Part shown: positions 1 to 5,038 of the stretch, in pieces
Numbering within the stretch: position 1 is the stretch's first letter
How the letters are laid out: every line of letters begins with the position of its first letter
Assembly: GCA_034408875.1 (NCBI GenBank)
Contig: JAWXCJ010000077.1
Coordinates: forward strand, 1 to 7,518
Direction of reading: 5' to 3'
DNA from: JANNHK01 sp034408875
Lineage (GTDB): Bacteria > Actinomycetota > Acidimicrobiia > IMCC26256 > PALSA-610
Length of the DNA stretch: 7,518 nucleotides
Position numbers and translations under genes: made by a program
The notes under the pieces: model-generated
What the model saw: only the letters and a program-made list of their open reading frames with translations
The model's database searches: none
Told to the model about the DNA's origin: nothing

Positions 1-466
1 CGACCGCGAGGGACCAATAGTGCAGCAGCGGCGACGGGGCCGCGAACTGGTCGGCATATGACTGGCCCGCGAGGACGAATCGCCAGTTGGCGACGTTGGC
101 GAGGGCGGCGAGTCCGTCGCCGCGAAAGCCCGGAGCACCACGCCCACCCGCGACCGACGGGATCACGATCGCGGCGAGCACGACCCCGAGCAGGGCCGCG
201 GGGAGCAGGCGGCGGACCCGGCGGGCGAAGAACGCCCGCAGCGCCACCCGACCGGTTCGCTCACGTTCGGTGAGCAATATGCTCGTGATCAGGAACCCGG
301 AAAGCGTAAAGAAAACGGACACTCCGAGGTAGCCGCCGCCCAGCCGCCCGTCGTGATAGGCCAAGACGGCGATCACGGCGAGTGCGCGCACGCCGTCGAG
401 CCCCGGCCGATAGGTCACGAGGTCGAGCGTATTCTCCTCACGTTCCGTGGCAACCGCGAACACCAT
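1..466 (-). CDS. OafA/YrhL-type acyltransferase family 3 membrane protein, N-terminal part (runs off left edge)
   Basis: The minus strand is open from an ATG at 466 down to the window edge, giving 155 codons with no stop. Acyltransferase-3 proteins are multi-pass inner-membrane enzymes that move acyl groups, often acetyl, onto surface sugars or lipids. Family hallmarks are visible in order: YRPGLDGVRALAV (residues 19-31), the conserved His in AYH (H38), LGVSVFFTLSGFLITS (47-62), the basic RRVRRLLPA segment (82-90), a hydrophobic helix at about 91-104, and LLHYWSLAV (147-155), which in this family normally continues into EEQFY just beyond the edge. Hydrophobic helices lie at about 26-36 and 49-65. 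The start is uncertain: a GTG at 418 would remove 16 residues, begins nearer the family core, and has GAGGAG upstream at a rather long 15-nt spacing. It is transcribed divergently from the flagellar operon. The acceptor substrate cannot be told; a role in flagellar or envelope glycan modification would be speculation. Confidence 0.9.
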   Translation of the reverse strand, partial: MVFAVATEREENTLDLVTYRPGLDGVRALAVIAVLAYHDGRLGGGYLGVSVFFTLSGFLITSILLTERERTGRVALRAFFARRVRRLLPAALLGVVLAAIVIPSVAGGRGAPGFRGDGLAALANVANWRFVLAGQSYADQFAAPSPLLHYWSLAV

Positions 467-489
467 GTCTGAGATTCACGGATCGTGGC

Positions 490-513
490 GGGTGTGACGC
501 TACGGGTGTCGCT
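490..513 (+). repeat. Short direct repeat pair upstream of the flgB promoter
   Basis: GGGTGT-GA-CGCT (490-501) is followed by GGGTGT-CGCT (504-513), with starts 14 nt apart. The second copy ends on the first base of the proposed -35 element. A repeated site abutting a promoter is a common layout for an activator or repressor operator, but no regulator is identified and chance similarity in GC-rich DNA is possible. Confidence 0.3.
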
Positions 514-539
514 CAACTTCTGGCCCGAAACGCCGATGT
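513..539 (+). promoter_or_regulatory. Sigma-28-like (FliA/WhiG/SigD family) promoter for the flgB operon
   Basis: TCAA (513-516), a 15-nt spacer (517-531) and GCCGATGT (532-539) are seen on the + strand, 84 nt upstream of the flgB ATG. This closely fits the flagellar sigma-28 pattern, TAAA-N15-GCCGATAA in enterobacteria, with TCA-type -35 variants known for WhiG-like sigmas. Transcription would start near 545-547, leaving a leader of about 75 nt. The placement in the divergent gap ahead of the first flagellar gene supports it. No transcript data are available. Confidence 0.6.
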
Positions 540-549
540 GTCGCCTGTA

Positions 550-575
550 GGCGAAGGCGGGCGTAGGAAGGCCCG
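550..575 (+). repeat. Bipartite GC-rich motif, copy 1 (flgB leader)
   Basis: GGCGAAGGCG (550-559) is followed after 1 nt by GCGTAGG (561-567) and then GCCCG (571-575). The same two blocks occur in the fliH-fliI gap (4960-4984) with a 4-nt spacer. I did not see either full block elsewhere in the window. In this copy the motif overlaps the 7-bp hairpin at 556-577, whose 8-nt loop reads GTAGGAAG. It could be a dispersed repeat or a shared RNA element. Confidence 0.45.
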
Positions 576-622
576 CCGCGGCATTTCCAAGGACGGACAC
601 CCGAAAGTGGTGACCGGTTTCG

Positions 623-967
623 ATGCTCGATCTCGCCATGCGCGCGATTCAGGCGTCTCTCGATGGACTCGCCGCGCGCCAACGCATCACCGCCGAGAAC
701 ATCGCGAACGTCGACACGCCGGGCTACCTGGCGGGCCGCATCTCGTTCGAGAACTCGCTGGCCGAGGCCATCAAGGACGGCGATCCCACCGCGTCGGGCA
801 TCAATCCGTGGCACTCGCTCGACCCCACGCGCATGAACGGCAACAACGTGAACGTCGACGACGAGAACGTGTCGTTGGTCGAGACGGGGTTGCGGTTCGA
901 GCTCGCCGTCGAGTCGATGAACAACAAGTTCCGCATCCTCCGCGATTCAATCCGGCGAGACACCTGA
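623..967 (+). CDS. flgB: Flagellar basal-body rod protein FlgB
   Basis: FlgB is a proximal rod subunit of the flagellar basal body, exported through the flagellar type III apparatus and placed next to the FliE/MS-ring junction. The 114-residue product has the rod-protein N-terminal signature: ASLDGLAARQRITAENIANVDTPGY at residues 11-35, matching the flagellar rod/hook consensus with NIANVDTPGY. The C-terminal part, about residues 85-112 (ending NNKFRILRDSI), is the helical segment typical of FlgB. It is shorter than the enterobacterial protein (about 138 residues), mainly in the middle. The ATG at 623 is preceded by GGTGA at 9-nt spacing; an internal ATG at 638 would cut into the conserved helix. 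It is first in the operon, and its stop overlaps the flgC start by one base (TGATG). Confidence 0.95.
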   Translation: MLDLAMRAIQASLDGLAARQRITAENIANVDTPGYLAGRISFENSLAEAIKDGDPTASGINPWHSLDPTRMNGNNVNVDDENVSLVETGLRFELAVESMNNKFRILRDSIRRDT

Positions 968-1386
968 TGGCGATCTTCCCGGTACTCCATACGTCGGGCA
1001 GCGGCCTGCGCACGCACCGCATCTGGATGGATGCGATCGCCGACAACATCGCGAACATCAACACGGTCCGGCCGTTCGACGACGATGCGTTCCAAGCGCG
1101 CTTCATCGTCGCGCAGGCGGTGCGCAGCGACAACCAGGACCCGCCCGGTGTCGGTGGCGGCTCACGCGCCGCCGCGGTGCTCTTCGGCGACGCCGAGGGT
1201 CGCATCCGGTACGAGCCCGACCACCCGTACGCGAACGAGCAGGGTCTCGTGCGCTACCCGGACATGGACCTCGGCGACCAGATGACGCAGCTGCTCATGG
1301 CCCAGCGCGCGTACCAAATGAACCTCGCGGTCGTCGACCGCGCGCGTGACACGTACATGCAGGCGATCAGAATCAACGGGCGGTAG
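967..1386 (+). CDS. flgC: Flagellar basal-body rod protein FlgC
   Basis: FlgC is the second proximal-rod protein, an exported structural subunit stacked with FlgB, FlgF and FlgG. The 139-residue product shows the rod signature SGLRTHRIWMDAIADNIANINT (about residues 12-33) and the classical C-terminal half: RIRYEPDHPYANEQGLVRYPDMD (79-101), followed by the helix MTQLLMAQRAYQMNLAVVDRARDTYMQAIRING (106-138). The stretch after the signature, VRPFDDDAFQARFIV (34-48), departs from the usual R-T-x-GGPYRR pattern. The ATG at 967 overlaps the flgB stop; the same reading frame is open far upstream, but that part overlaps flgB out of frame and shows no FlgC similarity. fliE follows after 2 nt. Confidence 0.95.
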   Translation: MAIFPVLHTSGSGLRTHRIWMDAIADNIANINTVRPFDDDAFQARFIVAQAVRSDNQDPPGVGGGSRAAAVLFGDAEGRIRYEPDHPYANEQGLVRYPDMDLGDQMTQLLMAQRAYQMNLAVVDRARDTYMQAIRINGR

Positions 1387-1388
1387 AC

Positions 1389-1703
1389 ATGGCGATTCCG
1401 GGCATTGGACAGATGGTCGGGGCCGCGGGCCTCAACCCCATCGACACGAAATCCGTCGCGAAACCGAAGAACACGGGTGCCGAAGGCGACTTCGGCAACA
1501 TCGTCGTCAACGCGCTGCAAGGCCTCGAAGCCCTGCAGGACAAGTCGGACGGTCTCGCGATCAAAGCCGCGACGGGCGACCTCAGCGACGTGCACGACTA
1601 CACGATCGCCGCCACCGAAGCCACGCTCGCGACCGAGTTCACGGTCGCGGTGCGCAACCGCGCGGTTGAGGCCTTCAACGAGATCATGAGGATGCAGATC
1701 TAA
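1389..1703 (+). CDS. fliE: Flagellar hook-basal body protein FliE
   Basis: FliE is the small exported protein that joins the MS ring (FliF) to the proximal rod and is among the first substrates of the flagellar export gate. The 104-residue length is usual for the family. The N-terminal third is low in conservation. The core runs from FGNIVVNALQGLEALQ (residues 35-50) through a helical segment, and ends in TVAVRNRAVEAFNEIMRMQI (85-104), the diagnostic FliE C-terminus (R-N-x-x-V-x-A-x-x-E-I-M-R-M-x-hydrophobic). It starts 2 nt after the flgC stop with only a weak GGGCGG upstream, so translation is probably coupled. The TAA stop overlaps the fliF ATG by one base. Confidence 0.95.
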   Translation: MAIPGIGQMVGAAGLNPIDTKSVAKPKNTGAEGDFGNIVVNALQGLEALQDKSDGLAIKAATGDLSDVHDYTIAATEATLATEFTVAVRNRAVEAFNEIMRMQI

Positions 1704-3319
1704 TGGCAGCGGTCGACATGGATCGGATCAAGGCGCACGCGCAGCGCTTTGCGGACGGGTTCACGCCCGGCCAGAAGAGCCTCACGATCCTCGGCGTCGT
1801 CGGCGTCGTCGTCGCGATGTTCTACTTCAACACCTGGGCAAGCTCGACCGAGTACGCCGCGCTCTACACGCAGCTCGAGTCGTCGGACGCGAGTCAGGTC
1901 ACCTCCGAGCTCGACGCGCGCGGCGTGTCGTACAAGCTCGAAGACGGCGGCCGCACCGTGCTCGTGCCCCGCAGCGAGGTGTACCAGACCCGGGTCGACT
2001 TGAGCGCCGAGGGCCTGCCCAGCGGCGGCCAGGAAGGGTTCGTGCTCCTCGACGAGGGCGGCATCACCAAGAGCCAGTTCTCGCAGACCGTCGACTACCA
2101 GCGCGCGCTGCAAGGTGAGCTGGGCAAGACGATCGAGTACATCGACGGCGTCGCGACCGCGCGCGTCATGCTCACCATCCCGCGTGAGAACGTGTTCGTG
2201 GGCAGCGAGGAAGAACGCGCCACGGCTTCGGTGCTCGTCGAACCGACGGGTGGCACGCAACTGCCGGCCGAGTCGGTGCAGGCGATCGTCAACATCGTGT
2301 CCTCCGGTGTCGCCGACATGACCCCCGAAGACGTCACCGTCGCCGACTCACTCGGCAACGTGCTCTCGGCGCCCGGCCAGAGCGGCGGCGCGATGGTCGG
2401 CGAACAGCTCGAACAGCAGAACGCGATGGAAGAGAACATCGCGACATCGGTGCGCAACCTCATCGCCGCGTCGCTCGGCCCGGGCCACGCCGCCGTGACG
2501 GTGCAGACGGACCTCGACTTCTCCAAAACGTCGACGATCAGCGTCGAACACCCGGAACCGGCCGACGGTACGCCGATCCCGAAGAACTCGGAGACGACGA
2601 CCGAGTCGTTCACCAGTTCACCCGGCGGCGCGACCGGGCTCCTCGGCCCCGACGGTACGCCGGTCGACACCGGCGAGACGCCGACGGTCTACGAGAAGAC
2701 CGAGACAGTGCTCGAGAACGCGGTCGATGAAGTCACGTCGACCATCAACGAAGCGCCCGGCCGGCTCGAACGCATGTCGGTATCGGTACTGCTCGACTCC
2801 GAAGTCGTCACCACCGGCGACGTCGCCGACTGGGAGGACGCGATCTCGGCGGCGGCCGGGATCGACGCGACCCGCAGCGACACGCTCAACGTGGCGCTGA
2901 TGGAGTTCGACACCGAGGCACTCGCGGCGGTCGAAGCGCAGCTCAAGGGCGCGGCCGCGGACCAGTCGAAGGACTCGATGCTCGGCATGATCAAGTCGAT
3001 CGTGACGTTGCTCATCGTCGGCATCGTCCTGTTCCTCGCCTGGCGCGCCATCAAGCGCTCCGAAGCGAACCGGATCCCACTGCGGGTTCCGCTCGACCTG
3101 CGCGAACTCGAAGCCGGCGATCTCGTGTCGGACCAGCTCGAAACGCGCCGGGTGCACGCGGCCGTCGGTGCCGGTGGTGGCGGCGGCGGTGGCGCCCGCC
3201 CACCGATCCTCGAAGCCCACAACCTTCCCGTCGAAGACGAGGTTGCGGGCATCATCGAGCAACAGCCCGACGAAGTCGCGCTCACGTTGCGCTCCTGGCT
3301 CGCGGACCGGCGGACGTAA
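1703..3319 (+). CDS. fliF: Flagellar MS-ring protein FliF
   Basis: FliF oligomerises in the cytoplasmic membrane to form the MS ring and surrounds the export gate. The 538-residue product has two membrane segments, about residues 26-43 and 430-449, flanking the large external region. Ring-building domains are recognisable: RBM1 at about 47-100 (EYAALYTQLESSDASQVTSE), RBM2 at about 120-182 (SQTVDYQRALQGELGKTIE, then VATARVMLTIPRENVF), and RBM3 from about 225 with a Ser/Thr/Gly/Pro-rich collar insertion near 280-330. After the second membrane helix a linker with seven consecutive glycines (491-497) leads to the C-terminal FliG-binding tail, VEDEVAGIIEQQPDEVALTLRSWLAD (510-535). GAGGA at 1688-1692 lies 10 nt before the ATG, which overlaps the fliE stop (TAATG). 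It ends 3 nt before fliG. Confidence 0.97.
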   Translation: MAAVDMDRIKAHAQRFADGFTPGQKSLTILGVVGVVVAMFYFNTWASSTEYAALYTQLESSDASQVTSELDARGVSYKLEDGGRTVLVPRSEVYQTRVDLSAEGLPSGGQEGFVLLDEGGITKSQFSQTVDYQRALQGELGKTIEYIDGVATARVMLTIPRENVFVGSEEERATASVLVEPTGGTQLPAESVQAIVNIVSSGVADMTPEDVTVADSLGNVLSAPGQSGGAMVGEQLEQQNAMEENIATSVRNLIAASLGPGHAAVTVQTDLDFSKTSTISVEHPEPADGTPIPKNSETTTESFTSSPGGATGLLGPDGTPVDTGETPTVYEKTETVLENAVDEVTSTINEAPGRLERMSVSVLLDSEVVTTGDVADWEDAISAAAGIDATRSDTLNVALMEFDTEALAAVEAQLKGAAADQSKDSMLGMIKSIVTLLIVGIVLFLAWRAIKRSEANRIPLRVPLDLRELEAGDLVSDQLETRRVHAAVGAGGGGGGGARPPILEAHNLPVEDEVAGIIEQQPDEVALTLRSWLADRRT

Positions 3320-3322
3320 CGC

Positions 3323-4330
3323 GTGGCACCCCCGAAGTTCAATGGCCGCGAGAAGGTCGCAATCCTCATCATGCAGATGGGGAAGGAGCGCGCCGGACCC
3401 GTCCTGCGGTCCATGCGCGAGGCCGAGGTCTCGCAGATCATGGGCGAGGTCGCGCGCCTGCACAACCTCGAAGCCAACGAGATCGAAGAGGTACTCGCCG
3501 AGTTCCGCGAGACGTTCGTCGCCCGCGCCCACGTCGCCCAGGGCGGCTACGAAACGGCGCGGGAGCTGCTCGAGTCGACGTTCGGGTCGCAACGGGCGGA
3601 CGAGATCCTCGACACCCTCGGCGTCACGCTCGTTTCGGCGCCCTTCGAGTTCCTGCGCCGGGCCGACACGCGCCAGGTGCTCACGTACCTCCAGGACGAG
3701 CACCCGCAGACCATCGCCCTCGTGCTCGCGCACATGCACCCCGAAGCGGCGGCCATGGTGCTCTGCGCGCTGCCCGAGGAGCAGCAGCGCGAAGTCGCGT
3801 TGCGGGTCGCGCGGATGGACCGCACCTCGCCCGAGGTCATCGAGCAGGTCGAAGCAATCCTCGAACGCAAACTCTCGACCGTCATCCAGCAGTCGGAGTT
3901 CGCGCAGGCGGGCGGCCTCGAAACCCTGGTCGACATCCTCAACGCGTCGGACCGTACGACGGAACGGCTCATCATCGAAGGCCTCGCCGGCCAGGACGCG
4001 GAACTTGCCGACGAAGTACGCAACCGCATGTTCGTGTTCGAAGACGTCCTCGGCCTCGATGACCGTGCCATCCAGCTCGTGCTGCGCTCCGTCGACGCCA
4101 AGGAACTCGCGGTCGCACTCAAGGGTGTCGACCCAAAGGTCCGCGACAAGATCATGAAGAACATGTCGGAGCGCGCCGCGGCGAACCTCGCCGAAGAGAT
4201 CCAGCTGCTCGGCCCCGTGAAGCTCAAGACCGTCGAAGAAGCCCAGAACTCTGTCGTGCGTGTGATCCGCACGCTCGAGGAAGCGGGCCAGATCGACATG
4301 GCGCGGGGTGGCGATGAACTGGTCGTCTGA
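3323..4330 (+). CDS. fliG: Flagellar motor switch protein FliG
   Basis: FliG forms the upper C ring: its N-domain binds the FliF tail, its middle binds FliM, and its C-domain meets the stator MotA to make torque. The 335-residue length is normal. Seen in order: N-domain KVAILIMQMGKERAGPVLR (11-29); the FliG middle-domain EHPQ motif in QDEHPQTIALVLAHM (124-138); the hinge MFVF (236-239, the conserved MFxF motif); and the torque helix with charged residues FEDVLGLDDRAIQLVLRSVD (239-258), then ALKG and the RDKIMKNMSERAAANLAEEI block (274-293). No key charged residue appears lost. The start is GTG at 3323, 3 nt after the fliF stop and without a strong Shine-Dalgarno, suggesting coupling to fliF. 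The last 17-23 nt overlap the start of fliH. Confidence 0.97.
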   Translation: MAPPKFNGREKVAILIMQMGKERAGPVLRSMREAEVSQIMGEVARLHNLEANEIEEVLAEFRETFVARAHVAQGGYETARELLESTFGSQRADEILDTLGVTLVSAPFEFLRRADTRQVLTYLQDEHPQTIALVLAHMHPEAAAMVLCALPEEQQREVALRVARMDRTSPEVIEQVEAILERKLSTVIQQSEFAQAGGLETLVDILNASDRTTERLIIEGLAGQDAELADEVRNRMFVFEDVLGLDDRAIQLVLRSVDAKELAVALKGVDPKVRDKIMKNMSERAAANLAEEIQLLGPVKLKTVEEAQNSVVRVIRTLEEAGQIDMARGGDELVV

Positions 4331-4958
4331 AACCAGCGCGAACCCGCGCGTGCGTGTCGTCCGGGGCGTCAGCGTCCAGGCCGCCGATCTCGGCACAGTG
4401 CGATCGGCCGCGGCGCGGCACCTGGTTGTCGACCCGGCCCTCGTCGAGTCGGCGCAGCGCGACGGATTCCAGCAGGGCTACGACACCGGCATCGAGGCCG
4501 GTTACGCCGACGCGATGCGCGAGACGCGCCGGCGCAACGAAGACCTCACGGTGCGCTTGGGCAACGTCGTCCAGCGCCTCGGCGAGGCCGCCGAAGCCTT
4601 GTTCGCCCGCGAGGGCACCGCGCGCACGGAGATCGAGGACCAGGTCGTGGCGACCGCGTTTCAGATCGCGCAAGTGCTCGTCGGTCACGAGCTCACCCAC
4701 AGCGCATCGCCCGGCCGCGACGCCATCGCACGAGCACTGGCGTTCGCCCCCGACTCCGGCCACGTGGTCGCACGCGTGCACCCCGACGATTTGACCACGC
4801 TCGAGGACCCCGAATCACTCGTGCCCGGACGGCAACTGACTGTCGTTGCCGACCCGTCGCTGACGCGCGGCGACTGCGTCGTCGACGTCGCCTCCTGCCG
4901 CATCGACGCCCGCATCAGCGAAGCGGTGCAGCGCGTCCGCGAGGTGCTCGGGACATGA
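4308..4958 (+). CDS. fliH: Flagellar export ATPase regulator FliH
   Basis: FliH binds the FliI ATPase, restrains its activity and anchors it to the C ring during export. The 216-residue product carries the family's glycine ladder: G53, G57, G61 and G65 in GFQQGYDTGIEAGYADAM, a run of GxxxG steps preceded by a helical stretch and followed by a charged helix (about 70-115). The C-terminal half (about 110-215) has the FliH/V-ATPase E-like alternation, with ALAFAPDSGHVVARVHPDDLTTLE and CRIDARISEAVQRVREVL at the end. Start is GTG at 4308 or ATG at 4314, both inside the fliG 3' end; the Shine-Dalgarno signal is weak for either, so termination-reinitiation from fliG is likely. FliH is poorly conserved, so the call rests on the glycine ladder plus its place between fliG and fliI. 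Confidence 0.92.
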   Translation: MAMNWSSETSANPRVRVVRGVSVQAADLGTVRSAAARHLVVDPALVESAQRDGFQQGYDTGIEAGYADAMRETRRRNEDLTVRLGNVVQRLGEAAEALFAREGTARTEIEDQVVATAFQIAQVLVGHELTHSASPGRDAIARALAFAPDSGHVVARVHPDDLTTLEDPESLVPGRQLTVVADPSLTRGDCVVDVASCRIDARISEAVQRVREVLGT

Positions 4959-5038
4959 CGGCGAAGGCGCAGAGCGTAGGCCCGGACAGCGGGGCGACGA
5001 CCCTCGGAGATAGAGGGCCGGAGGTCGTAGCCCCATGA
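4955..5038 (+). CDS. Possible 27-codon bridging micro-ORF between fliH and fliI
   Basis: An ATG at 4955 overlaps the fliH stop (ATGA) and opens a 27-codon frame whose TGA at 5036-5038 overlaps the fliI start (ATGA again). GAGGTG at 4941-4946, 8 nt before the ATG, is a good Shine-Dalgarno match lying inside fliH. The predicted peptide begins MTAKAQSVGPDSG and ends GPEVVAP, with no recognisable domain. If translated, it would carry ribosomes through the inverted repeat that covers the fliI ribosome binding site, linking fliI translation to fliH. Against it, the frame uses GTA twice and AGA once, codons that look scarce in the neighbouring genes, and an 84-nt open frame can arise by chance in GC-rich DNA. 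Confidence 0.3.
   Translation: MTAKAQSVGPDSGATTLGDRGPEVVAP
4960..4984 (+). repeat. Bipartite GC-rich motif, copy 2 (fliH-fliI gap)
   Basis: GGCGAAGGCG (4960-4969), a 4-nt spacer, GCGTAGG (4974-4980) and CCCG (4981-4984) repeat the arrangement found in the flgB leader at 550-575. Both copies lie in the only two non-coding stretches of the flagellar region. The GGCCC at 4979-4983 could pair with GGGCC at 5015-5019, an alternative to the longer hairpin at 4991-5034. Confidence 0.45.
4991..5034 (+). promoter_or_regulatory. Inverted repeat overlapping the fliI ribosome binding site
   Basis: GGGGC-G-ACGACC (4991-5002) is complementary to GGTCGT-A-GCCCC (5023-5034), 11 of 12 positions with one mismatch. 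Inside it CCCTC (5001-5005) can pair with GAGGG (5013-5017), competing with two pairs of the outer stem. The right arm takes in the last bases of the fliI Shine-Dalgarno (GGAGGT, 5020-5025) and ends directly before the fliI ATG at 5035. Such a structure in the mRNA would be expected to lower fliI initiation unless a translating ribosome opened it. There is no following T run, so it does not look like an intrinsic terminator. Function is inferred, not shown. Confidence 0.5.
5020..5025 (+). promoter_or_regulatory. Strong Shine-Dalgarno of fliI
   Basis: GGAGGT lies 9 nt before the ATG at 5035 and fixes that start; in-frame sequence upstream is closed by TAG at 5011. It sits partly inside the right arm of the inverted repeat at 4991-5034. 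Confidence 0.75.

Larger units (their letters stand above)
467..622. other. Divergent intergenic region between the acyltransferase gene and flgB
   Basis: This 156-nt gap holds the sigma-28-like promoter, the direct repeat pair, a perfect 6-bp palindromic arm pair TCGCCT/AGGCGA (541-554) near the predicted transcription start, and a perfect 7-bp hairpin GGCGGGC/GCCCGCC (556-562 and 571-577). Neither palindrome is followed by a T run, so an intrinsic terminator is unlikely. A GGTGA at 609-613, 9 nt before the flgB ATG, is the probable Shine-Dalgarno sequence. I see no convincing promoter for the divergent acyltransferase gene. Confidence 0.7.

Noticed and set aside
477..487. Short palindrome CACG-GAT-CGTG near the acyltransferase start
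   Set aside because: Four-base arms are expected by chance in a 156-nt GC-rich region and no other support was found.
556..577. GC hairpin considered as an intrinsic terminator
   Set aside because: No T-rich tract follows, and it lies between a promoter and the first gene of the operon rather than after a gene.
382..966. Open frame continuous with flgC, extending upstream across flgB
   Set aside because: The upstream portion overlaps flgB out of frame, is Arg/His-rich as expected for a shifted GC-rich gene, and shows no rod-protein similarity; flgC begins at 967.
2618..4396. 592-codon open frame on the minus strand opposite fliF, fliG and fliH
   Set aside because: Antisense shadow of high-GC genes, rich in Arg, Asp, Glu and Leu, with no recognisable domain; the + strand genes are unmistakable.
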